The notes below the pieces were generated by a model, which was not told where the DNA came from, did no database searches, and saw nothing but the letters and a program-made list of their open reading frames with translations. DNA of 36,358 nt from Asticcacaulis benevestitus DSM 16100 = ATCC BAA-896 (lineage in GTDB: Bacteria; Pseudomonadota; Alphaproteobacteria; Caulobacterales; Caulobacteraceae), in NCBI RefSeq assembly GCF_000376105.1, contig NZ_AQWM01000035.1, positions 1-36,358 of the forward strand. The letters are read 5' to 3'. This document shows positions 25,833 through 33,721 of this stretch, piece by piece. The position numbers and the translations under genes were made by a program. Position 1 is the stretch's first letter, and every line of letters starts with the position of its first letter.

Positions 25833-25994
25833 TCAGACTGGCTGCGCGACAATGTTCATCACGCGCTCGAGCGTGTCAACGGAAGCGCCGTCTTCGAAAC
25901 GAACGAGCTCCGTGCTGAGAGACAGCGTAGCGCCCAATTCGAGCGACCTTTGCCGCAGCAGAGGCTCGAGCTGGTCCTGAGCGATACCGGCGCC
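25833..25994 (-). pseudogene. Fragment of a flavin-dependent aromatic monooxygenase
   Basis: The minus strand from 25988 reads GIAQDQLEPLLRQRSLELGA then TLSLSTELVRFED, the segment of PheA/TfdB-type FAD monooxygenases (xxPQxxLEPxLRExAxxLGAxxRxxTELVxFEQD) that follows the N-terminal FAD site. Similarity fades after FED, and the frame ends at a TGA at 25835-25833. Neither the GxGxxG site nor the GDAAH motif is present, so it is a small remnant. It abuts a LysR fragment at 25995 in another frame. Confidence 0.6.
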
Positions 25995-26085
25995 GGCGCG
26001 CTGACGCGCAACCTGCCCCTCGGCGTCGCGGCGCCGAGGACGACCGCTTCACCCATTTCGGCGATCTGTGACAGCAATCCGTCGG
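25995..26085 (-). pseudogene. 91-bp LysR gene fragment, near-duplicate of part of the LysR gene at 22487-23380
   Basis: Aligning 25995-26085 with 23088-23178 gives 86 of 91 identical bases without gaps, in the same orientation. Read on the minus strand it encodes CCHRS-frame or LSQIAEMGEAVVLGAATPRG then RLRVSAP, against LSQIAEAGEAVVLGAATPRG in the intact gene. Outside this segment the two regions are unrelated. It lacks the HTH and the rest of the effector domain. The rest of 25784-26198 holds no gene; an AT-rich TTTGTCTCA stretch at 26131-26139 recalls the LysR operator dyad. Confidence 0.85.
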
Positions 26086-26165
26086 CCCAAAAGCAGCCAT
26101 ATCTTCCTTAGAACCAATTGATATTTAAAAATTTGTCTCATAACTACCATCATGCGGTAACGTGT

Positions 26166-26187
26166 AAAACGCGGGCGAATGCCCGCG
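26166..26187 (-). terminator. Terminator of the lipoprotein gene
   Basis: CGCGGGC (26170-26176) and GCCCGCG (26181-26187) form a perfect 7-bp stem with a GAAT loop, followed on the minus strand by UUUU (26169-26166 includes GTTTT). It lies 12 bases past the lipoprotein stop. Confidence 0.78.
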
Positions 26188-26198
26188 CATCGCGCAAT

Positions 26199-26954
26199 TT
26201 AACCCGCCGGCGCGGCCGCCAGCTTCGCCGAGCCAATATGCCAGCGCAACTGTGCCGGTGCCGCGCCATCGACATCGTTGACGCGCCGCACGACGTACTC
26301 ACCGGTGAAGCGCTGGTGCGTTCCATCGTCAAGCGTGGCATCGACCACGACGGGAACGTTCTGATATATGGACCCGGCCCCGCCTTCGCTGGGCTCCAAG
26401 ACCCCGATCGTGACATGGGTCGCCCGCGTGTGCGCAAAACCCGAACTGAACTTCGCCCGCGTTTGATTGGGCGGACCGCCTTCACCCCATTGTTGCCATG
26501 CCGTGTCATAGTCATGCGCATTGAGCGCGGAATAGTAACGCTTCACCACGGCTACAGCCGCCGCCTGGCTCTTGGGTACCGGCCGGCACTCCGCCATCGG
26601 CGCGCCTTGGCCGTCGAACAGGGCGCAGCTCCGAGCGATCTCGTCTTCGATCATCGCACAGCTGTTGGCCGTGTTGCAGGGAGGATGTGTCGCCGGCGAC
26701 ACGGCAAGGCACATCTTCACCTGCTTGTCGGCAGCAGTGGCGCCGATCTCATCCGCGCAGGACACCGGGCTGCCTGCGGCGGACAGCGATATCGACACCG
26801 TCTCCGGGCCGGACGCGGCGGTGGCGCCAATCATGGCTGGACGGGCTGCTTCGCTGGCGCCCGCGTCCGCCGCCGGGCCTTTTTCAGACGCCTGACAGCC
26901 CCCAAGGCCGCCGAGGGACAAGCCAAGCAGGGCCGATGTAAGATATAACTTCAT
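26199..26954 (-). CDS. Lipoprotein with C-terminal NTF2-like domain, function unknown
   Basis: 251 residues. The N-terminus is a lipoprotein signal (LTSALLGLSLGGLGGC, lipobox GLGGC, lipidated Cys20), followed by an Ala-rich linker to about residue 45. A middle segment contains several cysteines (SCADEIG, MCLAV, PPCNTANSCAMI, ARSCALF) that probably form disulfides. The C-terminal part (about 130-245: VVKRYYSALNAHDYDTAWQQ, FTGEYVVRRVNDVDG, LRWHIGSAKL) has the pattern of an NTF2/SnoaL-like fold. No catalytic assignment is possible. It is monocistronic, with its own terminator. Confidence 0.82.
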   Translation of the reverse strand: MKLYLTSALLGLSLGGLGGCQASEKGPAADAGASEAARPAMIGATAASGPETVSISLSAAGSPVSCADEIGATAADKQVKMCLAVSPATHPPCNTANSCAMIEDEIARSCALFDGQGAPMAECRPVPKSQAAAVAVVKRYYSALNAHDYDTAWQQWGEGGPPNQTRAKFSSGFAHTRATHVTIGVLEPSEGGAGSIYQNVPVVVDATLDDGTHQRFTGEYVVRRVNDVDGAAPAQLRWHIGSAKLAAAPAG

Positions 26955-27121
26955 GATTATCTCCGGGCTCCAGCCCTAGCGAGGGCGCAAGCTCCGCTGT
27001 ACGCGCCTAATTGGCAAGGCGACCCCATAAAATTTCAATGTGCCCCGCATGTCCGCCCCCGCCAAAAGTTGCTGAAGTTCAAATATACACGACTTAAAGG
27101 CCGCGATAACCAAAGATGGGG

Positions 27122-27355
27122 CTATCCCCGCAAAGGTCCCGAATCAGACATAGGATTTACGAGGCGGAGGTAAGTTTCAGGTCCGTGATGCTCTGCAAAC
27201 ATTTTGGGGCGGCCCGCGGGCGTGCGTCCCGCCCGTAGGAGAGCCAAAGCCTCGGCCAGTGACTTGACACGCGTCAGGGGCAGCGTTCCGTAGCCCTTGT
27301 ACTCCCGTAACTTTGGTAAGGTGGCAGTTAGCTTGAGGTGGCTACTAGCAACCAT
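27122..27355 (-). CDS. Small hypothetical protein, coupled to a decayed upstream gene
   Basis: A 77-residue frame (MVASSHLKLTATLPKLREYK ... YLRLVNPMSDSGPLRG) whose ATG overlaps the stop of the preceding minus-strand frame by 11 bases, a typical coupling arrangement. It is basic, without signal peptide, membrane segment or recognised motif. It could be a real small gene or a leftover of the decayed neighbour; confidence is low. Confidence 0.35.
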   Translation of the reverse strand: MVASSHLKLTATLPKLREYKGYGTLPLTRVKSLAEALALLRAGRTPAGRPKMFAEHHGPETYLRLVNPMSDSGPLRG

Positions 27356-27658
27356 GTTTTGAGGCCCGCCAGAGTGCTGCGATGATGGAAGACAAAAGCA
27401 ACAAGACGCCGACGTCCGGGTAGAACATATACACTACCGTCAAATTCACACTGCTAAATTCAGGCACCATAAACGCCAGAAATACCCTAATCCAATCAGC
27501 ACCAAAGATGGAACGAATGAGCGAATTGCTACAATTGCCAACGCCAAGAGAAGGCCATCCAAGTGCCTTCGGAGAATTAGAAATGGCGGTGGAGGAAATT
27601 GGGTTTGATGTTTTACCGCACGATAACCGAGCGACATACCTGATTGCGTATGGCACAT
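27345..27658 (-). pseudogene. Probable frameshifted small membrane protein
   Basis: Two overlapping minus-strand frames each hold half of a plausible membrane protein. The frame starting at 27658 gives GLLLALAIVAIRSFVPSLVL then IGLGYF before turning into WRLWCLNLAV and a stop. The other frame, from about 27492 down, gives VFLAFMVPEFSSVN, YMFYPDVGVLLLLSSIIAAL and WRASKHGC to TAG at 27345. Switching frame near 27485-27492 restores a roughly 100-residue protein with three hydrophobic segments. No homologue is recognised, so this rests on the hydrophobicity pattern only. Confidence 0.4.
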
Positions 27659-27999
27659 GTGATTGCCATGCTAGAAAGGCTGCGTCGAGAACGCAAATGT
27701 GAGACTACGTCGCTATTTGCCGTTGGAGACTGATCTGCAGAGACTCGAGGAGGCGGCCCTGCCCTCTATTGGCCAGAGCTAAAGAAACGCGTAGATTTGT
27801 AGCAGAAGCGAACAAAGCGAGAGCATGCCTATCATCCAAGGACGTCAATCTGGACAATGTCGGAGAACTATTCCTTCCCTCTCGTTTCCCGCCAAAAGCG
27901 CCACTCCAAATATTGCAATGGTGGGTCGCATGGACACTTAACGTCACTACCGGTACGAGGCCGTAACGGCGTATTGCGTTCGCCAGAGCTTTGGCAGGT
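27659..27999. other. Gene-free stretch
   Basis: Short frames occur on both strands (for example 27769-27966 plus), but none has a ribosome site, a recognisable motif or convincing composition. No repeat or terminator was noted. Confidence 0.4.
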
Positions 28000-28818
28000 C
28001 TAGCGATGATCGTAACTAATGATTTCCACGACCTTCCACCGACCTTCGGTTTTTCGCCAAATATTAACAAACTTGGCCGTTGCGTCCAGATGCTCCGAAC
28101 CATCTGTCTTTGCGGAATAAAAGCGCTGGGTTCCGGCCTCAATGACACCATATCCTGGCACGGGATTCACCAAAAGTGACCCCTCCACCAACTCGCGGCG
28201 CAGCTTTATACCTTCTGCGCAACGATTTTGGAGTGCAGTCACATTTTGCGCAAAATCGGTCTTTCCCGTTATATCTTGATAAAATTCAAGATTTTCGTCC
28301 AACATCTCCGAATAGAGTTTCACATCGCACGCATCGAACGCGTCAAAAAGCTTTTTGTCAGCATCGCTAATCTGTGCCTCAAGTTCCAAGTGCGGAGCCA
28401 ATTCAGGCGCTGGTTGAACGTCCACCTCGCCATGGAGCCCTTTACCGGCTGAGCTCGTCACAAGACCTTGGAGATGCCCTTCTTTGAGTTGCATATCGAA
28501 GTCCATCCCTCCGGCCGCGTCTAGGTGAAATTGAACGCGATTGTTTTCCACTCGACCCGCGGTGAAGCCTGTCTGCATATCTACTGATCGGCCTGCACTG
28601 CCTGTTAGTAGGACACCGTCCTTTTTTAGAACGAGTACCACCTTATCATGGCTGCTTTTTCCATCAGGGCCCGCTATGACCAGATCACCGAACCATACAC
28701 CAGAAATGTCTACGCTCTTCTGCTGTGCTATCGCGGAAGGAACCAGACAAGCATTCGGAATCAGAAAAATAATAAATACGGCAACTTGAGTAAGAAATTT
28801 CTTTGCTATGCTGGACAT
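28000..28818 (-). CDS. Secreted protein with DUF4440/SnoaL-like C-terminal domain
   Basis: 272 residues with a signal peptide (KKFLTQVAVFIIFLIPNACL, cleavage near AIAQQ). The middle part (about 35-125) has a beta pattern, VDISGVWFGDLVIAGPDG ... VVLVLKKDGVLLTGSAG ... VQFHLDAAGGMDFDMQLKEG, like small exported beta-sandwich domains. The C-terminal part (150-270: DADKKLFDAFDACDVKLYSE, DENLEFYQDITG, TQRFYSAKTDGSEH, FVNIWRKTEGRWKVVEIISY) is a DUF4440/NTF2-like module, usually a ligand-binding or ketosteroid-isomerase-like fold. Ribosome site GGGAG lies five bases before the ATG at 28818. No enzymatic role can be assigned. Confidence 0.87.
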   Translation of the reverse strand: MSSIAKKFLTQVAVFIIFLIPNACLVPSAIAQQKSVDISGVWFGDLVIAGPDGKSSHDKVVLVLKKDGVLLTGSAGRSVDMQTGFTAGRVENNRVQFHLDAAGGMDFDMQLKEGHLQGLVTSSAGKGLHGEVDVQPAPELAPHLELEAQISDADKKLFDAFDACDVKLYSEMLDENLEFYQDITGKTDFAQNVTALQNRCAEGIKLRRELVEGSLLVNPVPGYGVIEAGTQRFYSAKTDGSEHLDATAKFVNIWRKTEGRWKVVEIISYDHR

Positions 28819-29320
28819 TTGGCTCCCTGTAGAAATAAAACGACAACAATCAATTGGTCTTCTGCCTATTTAACAAGAGGCCCATTACCTATGGTTTGGA
28901 TGCGGGCCGGGATATTAAATTTCCGTAATACTAGCGTCACGACGAGGATAACGGCCAACACCCGGCTTCCGTCGTCTCGTTAGTCGATCCTAGTGCTGCG
29001 CCACAGACAGTCGGTTTAAAACGGCAGACCCTGTCGGAGTGGTCAGTTGTAGGGAAGATTCATCTCGGGTGATTGCCGTACATGCACGTCGGCTACCTAA
29101 TCCCCAACTCACCACAACGAACAGGGAGAAACGGAGATGGTCCATCGCAAGCTCCGGAGCCGCGAATGGTGTTTTAATACCGCAAAATGAATTTGTCGCA
29201 CCGCACCTAAAGTTTATTCAGGGAATACGCGAAATGGCGTGTCCGATTTTGTACCTTTGCCCCGACGGACCCGTCATTCTATCTCTGCCAACGGGGCGAA
29301 GGCCGATCTGTATGCGCGTG
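28819..29320. other. Gene-free stretch between secreted protein and epimerase genes
   Basis: It contains the promoter side of the secreted-protein gene and the trailer of the NAD-dependent epimerase gene. No open frame with a ribosome site or recognisable product, and no clear terminator, was seen. A long plus-strand frame entering from 29039 is antisense to the epimerase gene. Confidence 0.45.
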
Positions 29321-30334
29321 TCAGTGTTCGTCGCGGTCAAACTTGAAGTCGTCGGGCAGGCAGCCAAGTCCAGTGAGCGTCGCCTTCATGGCTTCATCTA
29401 TTGGCGTGCGCGGCTCAGGCCCGATTGCCTCGACAAGTCGTGTGTTCGGCATGCGCAGCGGCTTCTTCCAAAGATATTTCATCTCCCCGGCTTCCTTCAT
29501 GAAGGTGTTGAAGGGCGCCAAGAACGGCAGTATCCACCATGGAAAGCTTTTGATCTTCAGATCTGGCTTGTCGACGACACGCCGGATGGCGGCGGTCAGC
29601 TGTGTGCCGTCGTGATCCCAGAAACCCTCCATATGGTAGGCCGCGAAGACGGGCAAAGTATCGCCCTTCTCAACCAGCCGCATCATTGTTTCCGCAGTGT
29701 CCGGCAGATAGGCCCATTGATGACCAATGCCCCGTTTGCCAGGATAGGTGACGGAGTCGACCTGTATGCCCGGCGTGATCATGCCTTGGGAAAACCAGTT
29801 ATTGCCAGCCTTGGGACCAAAGAAGTCTCCGGCCCGCACAATGATCACCCGTACGCCGCTTTCGCTGGCAAGTTTCAAGCGACGTTCCATCTCGACGCGG
29901 ATAGAGCCTTTGACTGTGACCGGGTTCTGGGCTGCGTCCTCATGTAATACTGGAAAGGCATCGGGGCCAAAATTGTATATGGTACCTGGTAATATGACTG
30001 TGGCGCCCACGGACTTTGCAGCAGTGATGGTATTGTCGAGCATCGGCAAGACGAGCGTTCCCCAGTTGCGGTAGCCGGCGGGGTTCACGGCATGAACGAT
30101 GAGAGTCGCATCTTTTGCGGCGTTCAGTACATCTGAGGCATTCATAGCATCGCCCTGCAGCCAGTTGAGTTCCGGCTGACTGCCTGCGGCTTTTGCTGCG
30201 TCCCGGTTCAACGCCCGGACGGTCCAGCCGCGCTTCACCAGGAGGCACGCGACTTCGCCGCCGATGCCACCGGTAGCGCCGAGCACCAAGGCGATCTTTT
30301 CGTTGTTCTTGTTGTTGGCGATATTGTTGGTCAT
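29321..30334 (-). CDS. NAD(P)-dependent epimerase/dehydratase (atypical SDR)
   Basis: 337 residues from ATG at 30334, chosen because AGGAG lies nine bases upstream; the longer frame to 30364 lacks one. The NAD(P)-binding motif LGATGGIGGEVA (GxxGxxG) sits near residue 20, followed by ALNRDAAKA and LQGDAMNASDV. VHAVNPAGYRNW, LPGTIYNFG and VIIVRAGDFFGP are typical of extended SDR epimerases; the active-site tyrosine is likely in TIYNFG, although the classical YxxxK is not clear. C-terminal substrate domain FPWWILPFLAPFNTFMKEAG. It is divergent from a LysR gene. Substrate unknown; relatives act on nucleotide sugars, sterols or small carbonyls. Confidence 0.88.
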   Translation of the reverse strand: MTNNIANNKNNEKIALVLGATGGIGGEVACLLVKRGWTVRALNRDAAKAAGSQPELNWLQGDAMNASDVLNAAKDATLIVHAVNPAGYRNWGTLVLPMLDNTITAAKSVGATVILPGTIYNFGPDAFPVLHEDAAQNPVTVKGSIRVEMERRLKLASESGVRVIIVRAGDFFGPKAGNNWFSQGMITPGIQVDSVTYPGKRGIGHQWAYLPDTAETMMRLVEKGDTLPVFAAYHMEGFWDHDGTQLTAAIRRVVDKPDLKIKSFPWWILPFLAPFNTFMKEAGEMKYLWKKPLRMPNTRLVEAIGPEPRTPIDEAMKATLTGLGCLPDDFKFDRDEH

Positions 30335-30391
30335 GATTGATATCTCCTCTTTCGATGGCCCCACTATCCTTCATCAGACGGATAAACGGAA

Positions 30392-30427
30392 TTGTGCTTT
30401 TTCCTTTATGGGCTATACTAAAATGTA
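30392..30427 (+). promoter_or_regulatory. Candidate sigma70-type promoter giving a leaderless LysR mRNA
   Basis: TTGTGC (30392-30397), a 16-base spacer and TATACT (30414-30419) form a good -35/-10 pair. The start point expected about seven bases after the -10 box coincides with the A of the LysR ATG at 30427. No ribosome-binding sequence precedes that ATG, consistent with leaderless translation. Confidence 0.55.
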
Positions 30428-31332
30428 TGAGCGACCTTGAGCCGAGCTGGGATTTTTATCGGACCTTCCTGACAGTGATGCAGGAGGGATCGCTGTCGGC
30501 TGCGGCCCGGCAACTCGGGCTGACACAGCCAACGATCGGGCGACATATCGACGCCTTGGAGACTAGTATCGGCTTCCAGCTGTTTATCCGGACGCCCCAA
30601 GGTCTCATGCCTACAGAAGCCGCAGTGGATCTAAAGCCGCATGCAGCGAAATTGGCCTCAAATGCCGCAGCTCTCCTGCGCGCCGCGACGGGGCATGGCC
30701 CCTCGTCAAGCGTGGGCGTTCGAGGCACCGTCCGGATAAGCGCAAGTGAAGTGATAGGCATAGAGGTGCTGCCGCCAATTCTCGCCGCTCTCGGCGAAGC
30801 CCAGCCCGATCTCATTATTGAGCTATCGCTTTCTGACGATGTTGAGGACCTGTTGCATCAGAAAGCCGACATTGCCGTGCGCATGGCGCCGCCGACTCAG
30901 GATGCCTTGCTCGTCCAACGTATCGGCGGAATACCGATCGGCCTGCACGCCCACAGGTGCTACCTTGAAGCAAACGGGGTTCCCCAGAGCCTCGAAGGAT
31001 TACGCGAGCACCGTTTTATCGCCTTCGATCGCGAAAATGAATTCACGCGAAGCCTGCGCAAACTAATGCCGTTCCTAAACGCCGTGCGTCCGGTCCTGAA
31101 AGCAGATAGCAATCTGGCACAACTGGCCCTGATCCGCGCCGGATGCGGAATTGGTGTCTGCCAAGTGGAGATAGGACGGCGGGATCCGGATCTTGTCCAC
31201 ATTCTGCAAAAGGAGTTGGCACTCAATCTGCAAACGTTTCTGGTAATGCACGAAAACCTGAAAACAACCCCACGATGCCGTATCACCTTCGACGCGCTGG
31301 TGGCGGGAATGTCGGCCTATGCCGGCAAATAA
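30427..31332 (+). CDS. LysR-family transcriptional regulator
   Basis: 301 residues from ATG at 30427 (MSDLEPSWDFYRTFLTVMQE); a longer frame from 30337 would start inside the divergent gene's leader. Winged HTH at residues 8-65 (GSLSAAARQLGLTQPTIGRH, ALETSIGFQLFIRTPQGL). The effector domain has VGVRGTVRISASEVIGIEVL, DLLHQKADIAVRMAPP and LIRAGCGIGVCQVEIG. It belongs to the group that typically controls a divergent oxidoreductase, here the epimerase. No ribosome site is visible. Confidence 0.92.
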   Translation: MSDLEPSWDFYRTFLTVMQEGSLSAAARQLGLTQPTIGRHIDALETSIGFQLFIRTPQGLMPTEAAVDLKPHAAKLASNAAALLRAATGHGPSSSVGVRGTVRISASEVIGIEVLPPILAALGEAQPDLIIELSLSDDVEDLLHQKADIAVRMAPPTQDALLVQRIGGIPIGLHAHRCYLEANGVPQSLEGLREHRFIAFDRENEFTRSLRKLMPFLNAVRPVLKADSNLAQLALIRAGCGIGVCQVEIGRRDPDLVHILQKELALNLQTFLVMHENLKTTPRCRITFDALVAGMSAYAGK

Positions 31333-31456
31333 GGAAAAACAAACGTGCAATTGATGGCACAGCGAAGCAGGAGATCCTGCGGAGCTTGAAATCCAGTCGA
31401 TACACGCGAACCCACCCCTTGGATCCACGTTAGGTGGCGTAAGGATTAAATCGGGA

Positions 31457-31822
31457 TTATGCCGCGTTTGCCCGCTCTGGCTTCCCGAAACGCCCTATAT
31501 TCTCATCTCCCCAAAATTTTAGCGCCACAAGAATTGGCTGCAGGCTACGGCCCAGGGGCGTGACGGTATATTCGACCTTTGGTGGCACCTGGGCGTAGAT
31601 TTTGCGCTCAATCAGCCCGTCCTCCTCAAGCTCCCGGAGCTGGTTTGTCAAAGTTCTCTGGGTGACGCCGCTGATCTGACGCCGGATTTCGTTGAAGCGC
31701 ATCGTGCCGGTCAAAAGATGGAAGAGTACGACACACTTCCATTTGCCGTCGATCAGGCTGATCGTGGCTTCGACGGCGCAACCCGGGTCACAGTCAAAGC
31801 GAGAGTGGCGAACCTTGGCCAT
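31457..31822 (-). CDS. HxlR-family (redox-type) transcriptional regulator
   Basis: 121 residues from ATG at 31822 with AGGAG nine bases upstream; the in-frame extension to 31987 runs through promoter DNA. A winged helix domain fills the protein: CAVEATISLIDGKWKCVVLF, LTGTMRFNEIRRQISGVTQR, TLTNQLRELEEDGLIERKIY, VPPKVEYTVTPLGRSL. The N-terminal DCDPGCAVE with two cysteines is the position used for thiol-based sensing of quinones, aldehydes or hypochlorite in HypR/YodB-type relatives. It is divergent from a GlcG/HbpS-like gene, and both promoters carry GTATC/GATAC dyads. Confidence 0.93.
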   Translation of the reverse strand: MAKVRHSRFDCDPGCAVEATISLIDGKWKCVVLFHLLTGTMRFNEIRRQISGVTQRTLTNQLRELEEDGLIERKIYAQVPPKVEYTVTPLGRSLQPILVALKFWGDENIGRFGKPERANAA

Positions 31823-31826
31823 AGTG

Positions 31827-31841
31827 GTATCTCCTAGATAC
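31827..31841. promoter_or_regulatory. GTATCT-N3-AGATAC dyad overlapping the HxlR ribosome site
   Basis: GTATCT (31827-31832) and AGATAC (31836-31841) form a perfect 6-bp inverted repeat with a CCT spacer that covers the HxlR Shine-Dalgarno sequence. It shares its half-site with the larger dyad at 32015-32034, so it is a candidate autoregulatory operator. Confidence 0.5.
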
Positions 31842-32014
31842 TTATATGCACATTGTTCCGTACATCCAATACCGGGCGTATGCGGTTCTGATCGATTTAG
31901 CAATACGCCTTCACTCATATGTGGCCTGAAATAAGTCCGTTGAGCCGCTTCGACACATTCCAATCCTGAACAACATATATGATTCAATAAATTAGGGTGT
32001 TACTCGTCCGGCAC

Positions 32015-32034
32015 CAGTATCCATACGGATACTG
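32015..32034. promoter_or_regulatory. CAGTATCC-N4-GGATACTG dyad, candidate HxlR operator
   Basis: A perfect 8-bp inverted repeat with ATAC spacer lies 115 bases upstream of the GlcG-like start and about 190 bases upstream of HxlR. Such a 20-base site suits an HxlR dimer. The rest of 31823-32148 holds no gene. Confidence 0.62.
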
Positions 32035-32148
32035 AAGGCAAACTTTGTGCGTATCACGCCGTGAGAACAGGTCCCCTACATTCAAGTGACCGCACGCCCC
32101 CCTCTTGGGCGATGTGGGCGCCATCAACCTGACTCTAAGGAATCTCAT

Positions 32149-32568
32149 ATGACCAAAAATAGCTATACCTCTCACTCGATCACGCATCAGGCCGCCGCAC
32201 GACTGATCGCCGAGGCCACCGCCGCGTCTGAGCGCGTCGGCTTCGAACCGGTGATCGCCATCGTTGACGCGGCCGGCAACCTCAAAGCCTTTGAGCGCAG
32301 CGACAAGAGTTCATACCTGGCGGTCAATATCGCCATCGACAAGGCATACACCGCCGCCTCGTTCGGTCTCACGACTGCGCAGTGGGTCGACTTGCTAGAA
32401 GATCGCGGCGCGTCGAACCTGAGGTATGTGCCCCGTGTCATGGCCGCGGCCGGTGGGTTCCCTATCATGGAAGATGGAGCGATTATTGGTGGACTTGGCA
32501 TTTCGGGCGGAAGTTGGTCACAGGACCAGGAAGCCGGTGAAGCCGCGCTCCAAGCCTTCGGTCAATAA
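32149..32568 (+). CDS. GlcG/HbpS family (DUF336) heme-degrading-like protein
   Basis: 139 residues from ATG at 32149, with TAAGGA upstream. The family pattern is complete: SITHQAAARLIAEATAASER, PVIAIVDAAGNLKAFERSD, AIDKAYTAASFG, and the glycine-rich end GGFPIMEDGAIIGGLGISGG followed by SQDQEAGEAAL. Family members form octamers that bind heme or small aldehydes and are often induced with oxidoreductases under redox or electrophile stress. It is divergent from HxlR, so it is the likely HxlR target. Cytoplasmic. Confidence 0.92.
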   Translation: MTKNSYTSHSITHQAAARLIAEATAASERVGFEPVIAIVDAAGNLKAFERSDKSSYLAVNIAIDKAYTAASFGLTTAQWVDLLEDRGASNLRYVPRVMAAAGGFPIMEDGAIIGGLGISGGSWSQDQEAGEAALQAFGQ

Positions 32569-32631
32569 GACTAATACAAGTGGGAGACTAGGTCTCAGGT
32601 CCTGCGATAGCGGCGAGGCCTACCAAGCCCA

Positions 32632-33564
32632 CTAAGCGCGCTGCTGAATATCCAGAATAGCCTTTCCGTTGACTTTTCGGCCTAACAGCGCATCGACTGC
32701 TTCCGTCACCTGCCGCCAATCGCCACGCCAACCGATGCATGGGTCGAGCTGCTTCCGGGCCATGAGAGCCAACAGGTAGTCGAGGTCCGGGCCGAACCCC
32801 GACCCCACTCCAAAGATTTCGATTCGTCGTCCCGCCGCACGACGACCGTCCGCAAACCGCTGCTGCATGAAATCGATCGTGCTCGGCTCAAGGGACGAGG
32901 CACCCACGCTTTGCAATGTGCCGCCAATGGCCAGCAGGTCCAATGCGCAAGGCAGGAGCGCGCCGCCCACGTTGTCGATAACGCCATCTACCGGTGTCTT
33001 CACACCGTCTAATCCCACAACAACTTCATGGGCTCCAAGCTCGGCAAGGCCGGCGCCTCGTCCCATCGAGCCAACACTGGCGATGACGTGAGCGCCTGCC
33101 AGATGCGCGAGCTGGACGGCGAAGCGGCCTACACCTCCGGAAGCCCCTGTGATCAGAACGCGTCGACCAATTAGAGGGCCTAACGCGCGTACAACCCGAA
33201 GCGCCGTGATACCTGCAACTGGGAGTGCGCTCGCGGCGCCGAAATCGACCTCCGGCGCCGCGACCCCGATTTCACCCGTATTCACTGCCCTGAGTTCTGC
33301 CCAGGCGCCGCCCCCACCAAAGGTGCTCACCCGCGCGCCGGCTTTCGGTCCCGACCCATCGGCGGCGGCGCGCACGACGATGCCAGCAGCATCCCAGCCG
33401 GGTACGTCCCCTGCCTTTCCCCGGTTGAGCGAGGCGACATCGCCGAAATTGAGTGACACGGCGCGCACTTCGATGAGGGCTTGGGACGGCGTCGGCGTCG
33501 GGTCCGGCGCCTCGCCAAGGCGAACACCGCGCGGCTGTGTTGGATCGAATATCAGCGCTTTCAT
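32632..33564 (-). CDS. Zinc-independent MDR-type quinone/enone oxidoreductase
   Basis: 310 residues from ATG at 33564 (MKALIFDPTQPRGVRLGEAP); the frame to 33666 is an over-extension. The GroES-like N-terminal domain carries LIEVRAVSLNFGDVASLNRG and PGWDAAGIVV. The Rossmann domain has ITGASGGVGRFAVQLAHLAG (AxxGxxG) and IDNVGG. The structural and catalytic zinc cysteines of alcohol dehydrogenases are absent, so it belongs to the NADPH quinone/enone reductase branch. It converges with the GlcG-like gene and is divergent from the AraC gene. Probable detoxification of quinones or alpha,beta-unsaturated carbonyls. Confidence 0.91.
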   Translation of the reverse strand: MKALIFDPTQPRGVRLGEAPDPTPTPSQALIEVRAVSLNFGDVASLNRGKAGDVPGWDAAGIVVRAAADGSGPKAGARVSTFGGGGAWAELRAVNTGEIGVAAPEVDFGAASALPVAGITALRVVRALGPLIGRRVLITGASGGVGRFAVQLAHLAGAHVIASVGSMGRGAGLAELGAHEVVVGLDGVKTPVDGVIDNVGGALLPCALDLLAIGGTLQSVGASSLEPSTIDFMQQRFADGRRAAGRRIEIFGVGSGFGPDLDYLLALMARKQLDPCIGWRGDWRQVTEAVDALLGRKVNGKAILDIQQRA

Positions 33565-33721
33565 CAGAGCTCGTCCCTTTTGCCAGGTCTTTGGGAAGGT
33601 ATGCGAAAGAAGCCTTTCGCGTCGGGAGCGCCTGCGTGCCTCTCCCTGCAGCCGTATTATGGTCATGTGAGGCGATACGTGCTATGCTCTTTCGTCCCTA
33701 TTATCGTTGCGATCGTATCAA

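Noticed and set aside
26118-26948. 276-codon plus-strand frame opposite the lipoprotein
   Set aside because: Arg-rich shadow frame; the minus strand has a lipobox, a plausible start and its own terminator.
29039-29947. 302-codon plus-strand open frame
   Set aside because: Antisense to the epimerase gene over most of its length, no ribosome site, no domain pattern; the minus-strand frame carries the GxxGxxG motif.
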